This document shows, in pieces, positions 36,746 through 47,232 of a DNA stretch of 64,000 nt (position 1 is its first letter; the number at the start of each line of letters is the position of its first letter). The notes under the pieces were generated by a model. The model saw only the letters and a program-made list of their open reading frames with translations. It made no database searches and was not told the DNA's origin. Origin of the DNA: Martinezella multihospitum (GTDB taxonomy: Bacteria > Pseudomonadota > Alphaproteobacteria > Rhizobiales > Rhizobiaceae); contig NZ_FMAG01000002.1 in NCBI RefSeq assembly GCF_900094585.1, positions 264,007 through 328,006 on the forward strand, in the 5' to 3' direction. Made by a program: the position numbers and the translations under genes.

Positions 36746-38566
36746 CTAAACCCGCTCCGGCTCCTCCTGCGGCAACGCCATCAGATCGTCGGCGTCGCTG
36801 TAGGTGTCGGCCGCGCGCTTCGGCTTGACCAGCGGTTCGGGCTTGACCGGGCGCGAATAGAGCATGTCGCGGCCGGCCTGCAGGCCTTCGCTGACCTGCA
36901 GTACGAGCCTTTGCTCGTCGCGCTTGCGGATATCCTCGCCGATCTCATAGGCTTCCGCTTCGCTGACCCCCAGCGCCTCCAGCGTGCGGCGGCCGAAGAG
37001 CAGACCAGATTCCAGCGTCTCGCGCAGCTCATAGTCCACGCCCTTGTGACGCAGCTCGATCGAATGAACGCGGTCATAGGAGCGCACAAAGATGCGCGCA
37101 TGCGGATAATCCGTCTGCACGAGCTCGACGATCTTGTCAGTCACCTCACGCAGATGCGTGCTGACGACGACGATCTTGGCGCGGTCGATGCCGGCGGAGC
37201 GCAGCACGTCCTTGCGGGTTCCGTCGCCGAAATAGATGCGGAAACCGAAGCTCGATGCCTGGCGGATGCGGTCGGCCGAGAAATCGATGACGGTCACATC
37301 CCGGCCGCTGGCAAGCAGGATTTGCGCGGCGATCTGGCCGAAACGCGAGAAGCCGATCATCAGCACATCGGAGCCGGCGCCTTCGAAATCTTCATCCAGC
37401 TCTTCCTGCGTGTCGCCCTTCACCAGCCGCTTCGCCAGCGCGGAACTGAGTGGCGTCAGCGCCATCGACAGTGTCACGATGGCGATCAGCATCGATGCTG
37501 TGTTGGCGGAAAACAGCCCACCGCTGGCGCTCGCAGCGCTGAACAGCACGAAGCCGAATTCGCCGCCTTGCGGCAGTAGCCCCGCAATGCGAACGGCATC
37601 ATTGTGCGCCGAGCCCGCGACGCGGCAGAGCGCATAGATCACGATCGCCTTGATAACCATCATCACCGGGACGGCGAGCACGATCATCACCCAATTGTCG
37701 AGGATCACTTCAAGTTTCAGCGACAGGCCGACCGCGATGAAGAAAATGGCGAGCAGCACGCCGCGAAAGGGCTCGATATCCGCTTCCAGCTCATGCCGGT
37801 AGGAGGATTCCGCCAGCATCACGCCGGAGAGAAAGGCACCCATCGCCATCGAGAGGCCGGCAAGCTGCATCAGCGTTGCCGATCCCATGACGACGAAGAG
37901 GGCAGCTGCAATCATCGCCTCGCGGGCGCCGGTACGCGCAATCACCTGAAACAGCGGCGTCAGCAGATAGCGGCCGGCGATGATCATCGCCGCCACCGCG
38001 CCGACCGCGATTGCCAGGCTTGGCAGGGGATTGGCGGTTTCCTTCGCACCATCGAGCACGGTGATCAGCGCCAGCAGTGGCACGATGGCCAGATCCTGCA
38101 GCAGCAGCATCGAGAAGGAGCGCTGGCCGTACCGTGTGTTGACGTCGCCCTGCTGTTCCAGGATCTGCATGGCGAAGGCGGTCGAGGACAGCGCCAGGCC
38201 GAAGCCGATGATGATGCTGCCCTTCCAGCCGGCAATGCCGCCGAAATAGGCGGCGACCATCAGCGCAAGTCCGCTGAGCACTACCTGCGCCGTGCCAAGG
38301 CCGAAAATGTCCCGCCGCATCTGCCAGAGGCGGGTTGGCTTCAGTTCCAGTCCGATGATGAACAACAGAAAGACGACGCCGAGTTCGGCAACCGCGAGCA
38401 CGGCCTCGCTGTCGCCGATGCTGTGCAGGATCGGGCCGATCACCACGCCGGCGGCCAGATAGCCGAGCACCGTACCGAGCCCCAATTTCTTGAAGATCGG
38501 CGCCGTGACGACGGCACCTCCGAGCAGCAGCAGGGTTTCGGTGAAAAGCGTATTGGGGGCGGACAT
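36746..38566 (-). CDS. CPA2 monovalent cation:proton antiporter with TrkA-N domain (KefB-like)
   Basis: A 606-residue membrane protein with about 12 transmembrane helices in the first 385 residues (Na+/H+ exchanger family). A cytosolic RCK/TrkA-N domain follows, with nucleotide-binding turn MIGFSRFGQIAAQ near residue 405 and FGDGTRKDVLRSAG. It resembles KefB/KefC glutathione-gated potassium efflux systems, which acidify the cytoplasm under electrophile stress. The start (MSAPNTLFTETLLLLGG) matches the family. No KefG/KefF partner gene is adjacent. Confidence 0.92.
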   Translation of the reverse strand: MSAPNTLFTETLLLLGGAVVTAPIFKKLGLGTVLGYLAAGVVIGPILHSIGDSEAVLAVAELGVVFLLFIIGLELKPTRLWQMRRDIFGLGTAQVVLSGLALMVAAYFGGIAGWKGSIIIGFGLALSSTAFAMQILEQQGDVNTRYGQRSFSMLLLQDLAIVPLLALITVLDGAKETANPLPSLAIAVGAVAAMIIAGRYLLTPLFQVIARTGAREAMIAAALFVVMGSATLMQLAGLSMAMGAFLSGVMLAESSYRHELEADIEPFRGVLLAIFFIAVGLSLKLEVILDNWVMIVLAVPVMMVIKAIVIYALCRVAGSAHNDAVRIAGLLPQGGEFGFVLFSAASASGGLFSANTASMLIAIVTLSMALTPLSSALAKRLVKGDTQEELDEDFEGAGSDVLMIGFSRFGQIAAQILLASGRDVTVIDFSADRIRQASSFGFRIYFGDGTRKDVLRSAGIDRAKIVVVSTHLREVTDKIVELVQTDYPHARIFVRSYDRVHSIELRHKGVDYELRETLESGLLFGRRTLEALGVSEAEAYEIGEDIRKRDEQRLVLQVSEGLQAGRDMLYSRPVKPEPLVKPKRAADTYSDADDLMALPQEEPERV

Positions 38567-38716
38567 CGTCTGTTTCTTTCCGTGGGGCAGGCGGTGTTGC
38601 GACGCGCGGTCATGATAAACAACCATGCGTGAAGAGATTAGAACAAGAATCGGCTTTGCCGCCCTTGATGCTTTATGTAGTGCACAATAAATGGAACGCG
38701 AAGGAAAGGCCAAGTC

Positions 38717-40069
38717 ATGACCTCAGAAATCGATTCCGCCACTCTGCTTTCCCGTGCCAGCCAGTTGATCGACCTCGCCCGGAAAGCCGGTGCGGATGCG
38801 GCCGATGCCGTCGTGGTGCGATCGCGAGCCCATTCCGTCAGCGTGCGCCTCGGCAAAGTCGAAGGCACGGAATCTTCCGAGAGCGACGACTTCTCGCTTC
38901 GCGTCTTCGTCGGCAATCGCGTTGCCAGCGTTTCCGCCAATCCCGGCTTCGACCTCAACGCTCTTGCCGAGCGTGCCGTCGCCATGGCGAAGGTTTCGCC
39001 GGAAGATCCCTTCGCCTGCCTTGCAGATGACGCCGATCTTGCCAAGAGCTACCCGGATCTCGAACTGTTCGATCCCACCGAGGTTTCCACCGAGCAGCTG
39101 CGCGAAGCGGCCCTTGCGACCGAAGCAGCGGCCCTTGCCGTTTCAGGCGTCACCAATTCCTCAGGCGCCGGCGCTTCCGCCGGCATGGGCGGACTCGTGC
39201 TCGTCACCTCGCATGGTTTTTCGGGCCATTATATGGGCTCGCGCTTCGGGCGCTCCGTCAGCGTCATTGCCGGCGAAGGCACCGGCATGGAGCGCGACTA
39301 TGATTTCGACAGCCGCCTCTATTTCGCCGATCTCGATGCGGCCGAGGAGATCGGCCGCCGCGCGGGCGAGCGCGTGGTCAAGCGCCTCAATCCGCGCCAG
39401 GTTCCGACGGACAAGAACGTTACCGTCGTCTTCGATCCGCGCGTGGCGCGCGGTTTTGTCGGCCATATTGCCGGCGCGATCAACGGCGCTTCCGTCGCCC
39501 GCAAGACGAGCTTCCTACGCGACAAGATGGGCCAGCAAGTGCTGAAGGCCGGGCTTTCGATCACGGATGATCCGCTGATCGTACGCGGCCCGTCCTCGCG
39601 GCCCTTCGACGGCGAGGGTGTGTCCGGCAAGCGGCTGGTCATGATCGAGGACGGCGTGCTGAAATCCTGGTTTCTCTCGACGGCAACGGCGCGGGAAATC
39701 GGCGGCGGACTGAAGACCAACGGCCGCGGCGTGCGCGGCGGTACGTCCGTATCGCCCGCTTCGACCAACCTGGCACTGGAGCCGGGCGATATTTCGCCGG
39801 AAGAACTGATCCGCAACGTCGGAACCGGCTTCTACGTCACCGAGTTGATCGGTCAGGGCGTCAACATGATAACAGGCGAATACAGCCGTGGTGCCACCGG
39901 CTTCTGGATCGAGAATGGCGAACTGACCTTTGCAGTTTCGGAGGTGACCATCGCCTCCAATCTGAAGGACATGTTCATGCGCGTGACGCCGGCCAACGAT
40001 ATCGACCGCGATTTCGGCGTCGCTGCTCCGACGCTTGCGATCGAAGGCATGACGCTGGCGGGCCGCTGA
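38717..40069 (+). CDS. pmbA: TldD/PmbA family protein, PmbA (TldE)
   Basis: A 450-residue subunit of the TldD-TldE protease, which matures modified peptides and degrades the CcdA antitoxin in E. coli. PmbA lacks the HExxxH zinc site of TldD, and none is seen here. Family features are RVFVGNRVASVSANP near residue 68, the C-terminal RGGTSVSPASTNLALEPG near 345, and GEYSRGATGFWIENGE near 390. The tldD partner is not in the window. A 27-base gap separates it from cysQ. Confidence 0.93.
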   Translation: MTSEIDSATLLSRASQLIDLARKAGADAADAVVVRSRAHSVSVRLGKVEGTESSESDDFSLRVFVGNRVASVSANPGFDLNALAERAVAMAKVSPEDPFACLADDADLAKSYPDLELFDPTEVSTEQLREAALATEAAALAVSGVTNSSGAGASAGMGGLVLVTSHGFSGHYMGSRFGRSVSVIAGEGTGMERDYDFDSRLYFADLDAAEEIGRRAGERVVKRLNPRQVPTDKNVTVVFDPRVARGFVGHIAGAINGASVARKTSFLRDKMGQQVLKAGLSITDDPLIVRGPSSRPFDGEGVSGKRLVMIEDGVLKSWFLSTATAREIGGGLKTNGRGVRGGTSVSPASTNLALEPGDISPEELIRNVGTGFYVTELIGQGVNMITGEYSRGATGFWIENGELTFAVSEVTIASNLKDMFMRVTPANDIDRDFGVAAPTLAIEGMTLAGR

Positions 40070-40096
40070 GAAACGAGCGGAGATTGGAATTATTGA

Positions 40097-40906
40097 ATGA
40101 TCGATAGCCAGAAGGCTGGCCAATTGAGCGACGTGGACCTGATCGTCGGGGCCGCGCTCGAGGCGGGCAAGATCGCTCTCGGTTTCTTCCGGCAATCGCC
40201 GGAAGTCTGGTGGAAGAACAACGGTCAGTCCCCGGTCAGCGCCGCCGATTTTGCCGCCAATGAAAGCCTTGCCGCCACGTTGCGCTCGGCACGTCCGGAC
40301 TACGGCTGGCTTTCCGAGGAAACCGATGACGATGCCGAGCGGCTAAAGCATGCGACTGTCTTCGTCGTCGACCCGATCGACGGCACAAGGGGCTTTCTCT
40401 CGGGTCTGGATCTCTGGTGCGTCAGCGTTGCCGTCGTCACCGACGGCCGGCCCGTGGCTGGGGTTCTCTACGCGCCGGCGCTGGACGAGCTTTTCGTGGC
40501 GACCAGCGGCGGGCAGGCGTTGAAGAACGGCAAGCCGATCCGCGTGTCTCAGAGAGTCGGGGATGACATCCATCGGCTGGCGACCGGCGAGGACATGCTG
40601 AAGGGCTTCGATCCGGATTTCCGCAAGACGGTCGAACGGGTGAAGCACGTTCCTTCGCTCGCCTATCGCCTCGCCATGGTGGCGGATGGGCGTCTTGAAG
40701 GAACGATCGTCAAACGAAACTCCCATGACTGGGATCTGGCTGCCGCCGATCTCATTCTGGAGCGGGCCGGCGGCGCGCTCGTTGACCTTTCAGGCAATAC
40801 CCTTCGCTACAATCGCGCCGAAGTATCGCATGACGAACTTTGCGGTGCATCGGCATCGCAATTACCGGAGTTTCTCCGCCAGCTTTCACATCGACGAGAC
40901 GGTTGA
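40097..40906 (+). CDS. cysQ: 3'(2'),5'-bisphosphate nucleotidase, inositol monophosphatase family
   Basis: A 269-residue Mg-dependent phosphatase. The metal-site motifs are SEETDDD (about residue 75) and DPIDGTRGF (about 94), and WDLAAADLILERAGG (about 213) completes the fold. CysQ removes 3'-phosphoadenosine 5'-phosphate produced during sulfate assimilation; the same fold also includes inositol monophosphatases. The neighbouring DUF4170 and waaA genes match the usual alphaproteobacterial order for cysQ, supporting the name. Confidence 0.88.
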   Translation: MIDSQKAGQLSDVDLIVGAALEAGKIALGFFRQSPEVWWKNNGQSPVSAADFAANESLAATLRSARPDYGWLSEETDDDAERLKHATVFVVDPIDGTRGFLSGLDLWCVSVAVVTDGRPVAGVLYAPALDELFVATSGGQALKNGKPIRVSQRVGDDIHRLATGEDMLKGFDPDFRKTVERVKHVPSLAYRLAMVADGRLEGTIVKRNSHDWDLAAADLILERAGGALVDLSGNTLRYNRAEVSHDELCGASASQLPEFLRQLSHRRDG

Positions 40907-40967
40907 CCTTTCGGTCAAAATCCCGCAGATGAAAGGCGGAGGGGGACGACAGCAGAAAGAGACGAAA

Positions 40968-41213
40968 ATGACTGATACCAGCGGCAAAAAGCAGCTCCTG
41001 CATCTTGTCTTCGGCGGCGAATTGGAAAGCCTCGAAGAGGTCCAGTTCCGCAATCTGAACGAACTCGATATCGTCGGCATGTATCCCGATTATGCGAGCG
41101 CGCTGACGGCGTGGAAGTCCAAGGCGCAGCAGACCGTTGACAACGCCCATATGCGTTATTTCATCGTCCACCTGCACCGTCTGCTCGATCCGCAGGAAAA
41201 AGCGGCATCCTGA
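40968..41213 (+). CDS. DUF4170 protein
   Basis: An 81-residue protein read from the ATG at 40968. It has the compact DUF4170 pattern (LLHLVFGGELESLEEVQFRN, then VGMYPDYASALTAWKSKAQ, and YFIVHLHRL). The function is unknown. It lies between cysQ and waaA, the order expected in Rhizobiales. No signal peptide or membrane segment is present. A longer frame from 40686 overlaps cysQ and is rejected. Confidence 0.88.
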   Translation: MTDTSGKKQLLHLVFGGELESLEEVQFRNLNELDIVGMYPDYASALTAWKSKAQQTVDNAHMRYFIVHLHRLLDPQEKAAS

Positions 41214-41393
41214 GCTCGCCTCGCACCGAATTTTGCATTTGATATCTCTATCCGGTACAGCCTCGTCGCTTTAAATCCGGTCATGAAGCAGTATCTTTGA
41301 CACAATAAGAACGAAAATTCGGCTGTTTATTCGGCCGGTTGATAATCGGGATTTGGCATTGATGGTGATCAGCTGGGATAGGAGGCGAACGAA

Positions 41394-42713
41394 ATGAGTA
41401 GCCTCAGGGCGCGTCTTGCCTTGAGCGCCTATCGTTTTGGCGGGATCGCCGTCTATCCGTTCATCGGGCCTTATCTTGCCGTTCGCGCGGCCAAGGGCAA
41501 GGAAGACAGTTCCCGCAAGCTGGAGCGCTCGGGTTATGCGAGCGCCAATCGTCCGCAGGGGCCGTTGATCTGGTTCCATGCCGCAAGCGTGGGCGAAACC
41601 TCGGCCGTCATTCCGTTAATCCGCGAAATCCGTCGCCGCGACATTCACGTCATCCTGACGACGGGCACGATGACCTCGGCCAAGGTTGCGCATCAGCGTC
41701 TTGGCGAAGAGGTTATCCATCAATACGTGCCGCTCGATCTCAAGCCCGCCGTCAAGCGCTTCCTCGAATACTGGCAGCCCGATTGCGCCATTTTTGCCGA
41801 ATCCGAGATCTGGCCGACGACGATCATGGAGCTTGGCCGCAAGCGAATCCCGCAGATCCTCGTCAATGCCCGCATGTCGGATCGATCCTTTGAACGCTGG
41901 AACCGGCATCTCTCGCTTGCCGAGGCGCTGTTTGAAAATCTGGCGCTTGTGGTGGCCCAGTCCGACCTCGATGCCGAACGCTTCCGTGATCTCGGCGCTT
42001 TGCAGGTTCTGAAATCGGGCAATCTCAAGGTGGATACGGACGCACCGTCCTACGATGCGCCGACGCTTGCCAGCTACATGAAGCAGATCGGCGACCGCAA
42101 GACCTGGGCCGCGGCTTCCACTTTCGAGGGCGAAGAGGGTGCTGCAGCCTCCGTCCATTCGATGCTGAAGGAGCACAACGGCCAGCTTACTATCATCGTG
42201 CCGCGCCATCCCGAGCGCAGCGACGCGATCGAGACGATGCTCGTGGAGCAGGGCCTGAAAGTGGCGCGCCGCACCCGCAACGACATCCTTTCGCCCGATG
42301 TCGATGTCTTCCTCGGCGATACGATCGGCGAGATGGGTCTCTATCTGCGGATGACCGAAGTTGCCTTCATGGGCAAATCGCTGTTCAACGAAGGTGGCCA
42401 GAATCCGCTTGAGCCGGCCATGCTCGGCTGCGCGATCCTGACCGGCGGCCATGTCCAGAATTTCCGCGATTCCTATCAGCTGCTCGCCCGGCGTGGCAGT
42501 GCCCGCATGGTGCGGGACACGGAGATGCTGGCGCGCGGCGTCCATTATTTGCTCACGAACGACACGGCACGGCGCGGTATGATCGACGCCGGTTTTGCCG
42601 CCGTGCATGAAATGCGCGGTGCGCTGGCCGCAACGGTCAAGGGGCTGGAGCCCTATATCAATCCGCTTTCGGTGAAGGCGCGGCTGATGCCGAAGACGAT
42701 GGCAAACGGATAA
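41394..42713 (+). CDS. waaA: 3-deoxy-D-manno-octulosonic acid (Kdo) transferase
   Basis: A 439-residue GT30 glycosyltransferase that adds Kdo from CMP-Kdo to lipid IVA during lipopolysaccharide assembly at the inner membrane. The N-terminal membrane-anchoring segment is followed by FHAASVGETSAVIPLI near residue 61 (catalytic Glu in SVGE). The C-terminal half has PRHPERSDAIETM and the sugar-nucleotide-site FNEGGQNPLEPAMLGC near residue 331. The start follows TAGGAGGCGAACGAA. It is the first of a waaA, HAD, lpxK run. Confidence 0.95.
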   Translation: MSSLRARLALSAYRFGGIAVYPFIGPYLAVRAAKGKEDSSRKLERSGYASANRPQGPLIWFHAASVGETSAVIPLIREIRRRDIHVILTTGTMTSAKVAHQRLGEEVIHQYVPLDLKPAVKRFLEYWQPDCAIFAESEIWPTTIMELGRKRIPQILVNARMSDRSFERWNRHLSLAEALFENLALVVAQSDLDAERFRDLGALQVLKSGNLKVDTDAPSYDAPTLASYMKQIGDRKTWAAASTFEGEEGAAASVHSMLKEHNGQLTIIVPRHPERSDAIETMLVEQGLKVARRTRNDILSPDVDVFLGDTIGEMGLYLRMTEVAFMGKSLFNEGGQNPLEPAMLGCAILTGGHVQNFRDSYQLLARRGSARMVRDTEMLARGVHYLLTNDTARRGMIDAGFAAVHEMRGALAATVKGLEPYINPLSVKARLMPKTMANG

Positions 42714-42725
42714 GAAGGGAAGGGC

Positions 42726-43457
42726 ATGACGGCGGTCAAGCTGGGAGCAATTGCGGGCATTCTTTTCGACAAGGACGGCACGCTGCTCGACTATGACCAG
42801 AGCTGGTTGCCGGTTAACCGCGAGCTCGCGCGGATCGCAGCTCAGGACGATCCCATTCTCGCCGATCATCTCTTGTCTTCCTGCGGCATGGACCCGATCA
42901 GCGGTCATATCGTGCCCGACAGCCTGCTGGCCGCCGGCAACACCAGGCAGATTTCCGAGGGGCTGGTCGCCGCCGGCTCGAAAGTGGATGTCGCGGAACT
43001 GGTGGAGAAACTCGATGCGCTCTTTGCGCATGCGGCCGATTTTTCCTCGCCTGTCACTGATCTTGCCGCCTTCTTCCGGCGCCTGCGTGAGCGCGGCTAC
43101 AAGCTCGGTGTTGCCTCCAGCGACAATGAGCGCTCCATCCGCCAGACGGCGCGTCGCTTCGGCTTCATCGATTATCTCGATTATATCGCCGGATATGACA
43201 GCGGCTTCGGCACCAAGCCGGAGCCGGGCATGGTGCTCGGCTTCTACGCGGCGACGGGTCTTTCGCCCGCACAGGTCGCTGTCGTCGGCGACAACAATCA
43301 TGATCTCCATATGGGCCGCAACGCCGGCGTCGGCCTGACCGTCGGCGTACTGACGGGCACCGGCTCGCGCGAGACGCTGACGGCGGCCTCCGATTATTGC
43401 CTCAACGACATTACCGAGCTGGAAGGCCTGCTCATGCCTGTGGCGCAATCGGCCTGA
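42726..43457 (+). CDS. HAD-superfamily hydrolase, phosphoglycolate-phosphatase-like
   Basis: A 243-residue enzyme of the Gph/PGPase type. Motif I is LFDKDGTLLDYD near residue 14 (nucleophile Asp), motif II is the LGVASSDNE segment near 127, and the C-terminal motif is VVGDNNHDLHMGRNAG near residue 185. It is not a KdsC Kdo-8-phosphate phosphatase, which is smaller and lacks this cap, but its place between waaA and lpxK makes an envelope-related role possible. The substrate is otherwise unknown. It follows waaA by 12 bases. Confidence 0.85.
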   Translation: MTAVKLGAIAGILFDKDGTLLDYDQSWLPVNRELARIAAQDDPILADHLLSSCGMDPISGHIVPDSLLAAGNTRQISEGLVAAGSKVDVAELVEKLDALFAHAADFSSPVTDLAAFFRRLRERGYKLGVASSDNERSIRQTARRFGFIDYLDYIAGYDSGFGTKPEPGMVLGFYAATGLSPAQVAVVGDNNHDLHMGRNAGVGLTVGVLTGTGSRETLTAASDYCLNDITELEGLLMPVAQSA

Positions 43458-43541
43458 TCCTGGCAATGGCTTGCTTTTTCACGCAATCTGGCCTTTCTTG
43501 CCGGTTTGTTGCAGGCACAAGAATAGGGCTGGACTAGACGC

Positions 43542-44588
43542 ATGGTATCGGAAGCCCCACCTTTCTGGTGGCGAAAGCCGGATTGGCGTGCCTGGGGGCT
43601 CTCACCCTTTTCGTTCCTATACGGCCGTATCGCCGGGCATCGAATGGTGAATGGAAAACGCGCCTCCGTACCGGTGCCTGTCATCTGCGTCGGCAATTTC
43701 ACGGTGGGCGGCGCTGGCAAGACGCCGACGGCGCTTGCGCTGGCTCAGGCTGCCAAGGCCAAAGGACTGACACCGGGTTTTCTCAGCCGCGGCTATGGCG
43801 GCTCGCTCGATGTAACAACGGTCGTCGATCCCGCCCATCACCACGCTACGGCTGTCGGTGACGAGCCGCTGCTGCTTGCCCGCGAGGCTCTGACGGTCAT
43901 TGCCCGTCGCCGGGCCGATGGTGCGGAAAGGCTGGTGCGCGAAGGCGCCGACCTCATCATCATGGATGACGGCTTCCAGAGCGCGCAGCTTGCGATCGAC
44001 TACGCGTTGGTCGTGATCGATGCCGGCAGAGGCATCGGCAACGGCCACCTCGTTCCAGGCGGTCCTGTGCGTGCGCCGCTGCGCACCCAGCTTCTTTACG
44101 CATCCGCTCTCTTGAAGGTGGGCGAGGGCACTGCCGCCGATCGCGTCGTTCGCCTTGCGGCAAGGGCGGGGAAGCCTTTCTTTTCCGCAGGCGTCAGAGT
44201 GCGTGGGCAGGAAGATTTGCGTGGCCGCAAGGTGCTTGCCTTCGCCGGCATTGCCGATCCGACCAAGTTCTTCCGCACAGTCGAGACGCTGGGGGCCGAT
44301 ATCGCCGTCCGGCGTAGCTTCGGAGACCACGAACATCCCGGCGAGGATGACGTCTCCGACATGCTCGACATCGCCTCGCGTGAAGGGCTGGAGATCGTCA
44401 CCACCTCGAAGGATTACGTGCGCCTGATCGGCCATCATGGTCGCGCCGATGAACTCTTGCGGCGCTGCAGGGTGATCGAGATCGATATGGTCTTTGACGA
44501 TCCGCAGGCTCCAGCCCTGATTATCGACAGGGCAGTTGCAATCGCCCGCGAGCGTCGCTTGCGGGAAAAGCGCGGCAAAACGGCTTAA
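43542..44588 (+). CDS. lpxK: Tetraacyldisaccharide 4'-kinase
   Basis: Phosphorylates the 4' position of the lipid A disaccharide to form lipid IVA; a membrane-associated P-loop kinase of 348 residues. The N-terminal membrane-proximal region ([16 protein letters not shown]) is followed by the Walker A-type [18 protein letters not shown] near residue 50. The Walker B region is IIMDDGFQS near 145. Rhizobium removes the 4'-phosphate later with LpxF, so LpxK is still required. It overlaps no gene and ends the waaA, HAD, lpxK run, convergent with a DUF2093 gene. Confidence 0.95.
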   Translation: MVSEAPPFWWRKPDWRAWGLSPFSFLYGRIAGHRMVNGKRASVPVPVICVGNFTVGGAGKTPTALALAQAAKAKGLTPGFLSRGYGGSLDVTTVVDPAHHHATAVGDEPLLLAREALTVIARRRADGAERLVREGADLIIMDDGFQSAQLAIDYALVVIDAGRGIGNGHLVPGGPVRAPLRTQLLYASALLKVGEGTAADRVVRLAARAGKPFFSAGVRVRGQEDLRGRKVLAFAGIADPTKFFRTVETLGADIAVRRSFGDHEHPGEDDVSDMLDIASREGLEIVTTSKDYVRLIGHHGRADELLRRCRVIEIDMVFDDPQAPALIIDRAVAIARERRLREKRGKTA

Positions 44589-44614
44589 AACTAGATCAGC
44601 TATTCAGCAAGAGA

Positions 44615-44845
44615 TCAGCGCTTCTGGTTGGGCAGTGCGCCGGCGCGCTTTTCAGCCTCGAGCGAAGTGATGACATCGGCATAGGGTTCCTGGCGGGCAA
44701 CGCTCCAGTAGCGAAGCTCATCGAGCGCGATATGTTTGCCGGTCATGGCGCAGACGACATAGGAGCCGGGCATCAGGATCTGGAAATCACCGTCGAGATA
44801 GCGAACTTTCGCCTCGCGGTTTCCATGTCCTTCGAAAAGATTCAT
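44615..44845 (-). CDS. DUF2093 protein
   Basis: A 76-residue soluble protein matching DUF2093 (REAKVRYLDGDFQILMPGSY near residue 11, CAMTGKHIALDELRYWSV near 31). The function is unknown. The family is common in alphaproteobacteria and often lies near lpxK, as here. The start at 44845 is chosen because the frame upstream has no family-like residues. No signal peptide is present. Confidence 0.88.
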   Translation of the reverse strand: MNLFEGHGNREAKVRYLDGDFQILMPGSYVVCAMTGKHIALDELRYWSVARQEPYADVITSLEAEKRAGALPNQKR

Positions 44846-44942
44846 CTGATGCCGTCCTTGATCTCTGTCATCTATCTGCCATACCGCACTACAGCGCCGC
44901 GCGTCAAATATGACGCGCAAAGGTCGGTGCAGCACCTTAAAT

Positions 44943-45000
44943 CTGCTGCATGATTTTATCCTCAAATCGATTTCGACTTAACGATAAAATCATGCAGCAG
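44943..45000. repeat. 18-bp perfect inverted repeat upstream of the DUF2093 gene
   Basis: CTGCTGCATGATTTTATC (44943-44960) and its exact complement (44983-45000) flank a 22-base AT-rich centre. It lies between DUF2093 and mutL, both on the minus strand. The sequence type (TGCATGATTTTATC around ATCGATTT) resembles another rhizobial intergenic repeat. It may serve as a mutL 3' element. Confidence 0.75.
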
Positions 45001-45054
45001 GCGTGACTTTCCCAGACTATTTCCCGCAAAAGTTCCTTTTAGAAACGGCTGGGG

Positions 45055-46887
45055 TCAGCTGCGCCCGAACAGCCGTTCGATGTCTGTGAGTTTCAGCTCT
45101 ATATAGGTCGGCCTGCCGTGATTGCATTGTCCGGAGCCGGGTGTGGCTTCCATCTGGCGCAAAAGCGCATTCATCTCTTCCGGGCGCAGCCGTCGGCCTG
45201 AGCGCACGGAGCCGTGACAGGCCATGGTCGCCGCGACATATTCCAGCTTGGCGGCAAGCCCCGAAGCCGTATCCCATTCGGCGATCTCGTCGGCCAGCTG
45301 CCGGACGAGACCCTGCGCGTCGACCTCGCCGAGCATCGCCGGCGTTTCCCTAACGGCGACTGCGCCTGGTCCGAAGCGTTCGATCGCAAGCCCGAGCTCG
45401 CCCAGCTCTTCGGCAAACACCATCAGCCGGTCGCAATCCTCCTCAGGCAGGTCGACGATTTCCGGAATCAGCAGCACCTGCGAGGACAGCCGCTTCGAAT
45501 GCAGGGCCTTGCGCATGGCTTCGAACACCAGCCGCTCATGCGCCGCATGCTGATCGACGATGACAAGCCCGTTCTCTGTCTGGGCGACGATGTAATTCTC
45601 GTGCAATTGCGCCCGCGCGGCGCCCAGCGGAAAGCGCGCCGGCTCCTCAACTCGCACAGGCTCCAGCGGAGGCGCCACGTCTGCGCGGGCGGTCGGCATC
45701 GAAAGTCCCTCGAAGGCCGCCTGTGGCCTTTCGGAGAAGCCATGGCCTGTCGGCGACGCCGGTCTTTCATAGGGGCGGAAGGGAGAGGCTTCAGCGGTCC
45801 ACGGCGCCGCTGCGGGCGAGGGACGCCAGCCCGGCTGGAAGCCGGAGCGTCCGGCTGTGAAGGCGCGCAGCATGCCATCCGCGCCGGTCGTGGCCGCCCG
45901 GTCGCCTTCACGCGCAAGCGCTTCGCGCACGGCGCCGACGATCAGGCCGCGCACCAGCCCCGGATCGCGGAAGCGCACATCGGATTTCGCCGGATGTACG
46001 TTGACATCAACAAGGGCGGGATCGAGCGTCAGCGACAGCACGGCAATGGGATAGCGTCCGGCCGGAATAGTTTCGGCATAGGCGCCGCGGATCGCAGACA
46101 GGATCAGCTTGTCCTGTACCGGCCGGCCATTGACGAAGGCATATTGATGCGCGGAGTTGCCGCGATTGAAGGTCGGCACGCCGGCAAAACCGGTAAGGCT
46201 CACATCCTCGCGTACGGCATCGAGCGCGATGGCATTGTCCTTGAAATCGCCACCCAGAATCTGTGCCATGCGGGCGAGATGATCATCGCCCGTCGCGGGA
46301 AATTCCAGCGTCGAGCGGTCGCTGCCCGACAGAACGAAGCGTACGCGCGGAAAGGCGATCGCCATGCGCTTGACGACTTCGGTGATCGCGGCCGCCTCCG
46401 CCTTTTCCGTCTTCAGGAATTTCAGGCGTGCCGGCGTCGCAAAGAACAGGTCGCGCACCTCGACGATCGTGCCCGGATTGGCGGCCGCCGGACGCAGATG
46501 CAGAACCTTGCCGCCGGCAACGGCGATCTCGGCACCGCCCGCGGCACCCACTCTACGGCTCGCGATCGAAAGCTTCGCCACCGAGCCGATCGAAGGCAGC
46601 GCTTCGCCGCGAAAGCCGAGGGTACGGATATCCTCAAGCGTTTCGGAAATCTTCGAAGTGCAGTGACGCCGCACCGCGAGTTCGAGATCCGTCTCCTCCA
46701 TGCCGGAGCCGTTGTCGGTTACCCTCAGCAGCGCCTTGCCACCGCCCGCCGTCGCGATCTCGATCCGGGTCGCACCGGCATCGAGCGCATTTTCGATCAG
46801 TTCCTTGGCGGCGCTCGCCGGGCGCTCGATGACTTCGCCGGCGGCGATCTGATTGATCAGGGTCTCGGAAAGTTGCTTGATGGCCAT
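45055..46887 (-). CDS. mutL: DNA mismatch repair protein MutL
   Basis: A 610-residue mismatch-repair protein that links MutS recognition to strand incision. The GHKL ATPase domain has ENALDAGAT (near residue 33), DNGSGM, and [10 protein letters not shown] (near 95). The C-terminal domain carries [12 protein letters not shown] (near residue 455), which fits the DQHA(x)2E(x)4E endonuclease signature of MutL proteins in bacteria without MutH. The linker between 330 and 430 is Pro/Ala-rich. The start at [23 protein letters not shown] is the family N-terminus. Confidence 0.96.
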   Translation of the reverse strand: MAIKQLSETLINQIAAGEVIERPASAAKELIENALDAGATRIEIATAGGGKALLRVTDNGSGMEETDLELAVRRHCTSKISETLEDIRTLGFRGEALPSIGSVAKLSIASRRVGAAGGAEIAVAGGKVLHLRPAAANPGTIVEVRDLFFATPARLKFLKTEKAEAAAITEVVKRMAIAFPRVRFVLSGSDRSTLEFPATGDDHLARMAQILGGDFKDNAIALDAVREDVSLTGFAGVPTFNRGNSAHQYAFVNGRPVQDKLILSAIRGAYAETIPAGRYPIAVLSLTLDPALVDVNVHPAKSDVRFRDPGLVRGLIVGAVREALAREGDRAATTGADGMLRAFTAGRSGFQPGWRPSPAAAPWTAEASPFRPYERPASPTGHGFSERPQAAFEGLSMPTARADVAPPLEPVRVEEPARFPLGAARAQLHENYIVAQTENGLVIVDQHAAHERLVFEAMRKALHSKRLSSQVLLIPEIVDLPEEDCDRLMVFAEELGELGLAIERFGPGAVAVRETPAMLGEVDAQGLVRQLADEIAEWDTASGLAAKLEYVAATMACHGSVRSGRRLRPEEMNALLRQMEATPGSGQCNHGRPTYIELKLTDIERLFGRS

Positions 46888-47232
46888 GGCTGTATTCTCG
46901 TGGATTCGCGGCGGCGTGGAAAGAGGAAAGGCGATTTTCCGGCCTTGATCCACCCGTTTACGTCGGGGGCTTTGTTAAGAAATTTAATCAATGTTTAAGG
47001 GAATGATGACAGGTTGCCGAGACAGAACTTGAAATGACCGCAGGTGGCGCGTTTCGTGCATGCTGACGGCTCTCGATGGCAGGTTGGTGGCCATCAGTCA
47101 AAATGGAGCCAGGTGCCATCTGCTTCAAGTGCCGAGGCCAGCATGCAACTTCCATGAATTTGCCTCGCAGAGCGAATGCCGCTTTGTCGATTTGCCGTGT
47201 TGTGAAACTGGTTGAGTGTAGGAATCCGACGA
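46888..47232. other. Divergent intergenic region, nothing recognised
   Basis: A 345-base region between the divergent mutL and PAS-REC genes. It must hold both promoters. No palindrome over about 8 bp, small frame or known operator was recognised. Confidence 0.5.
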
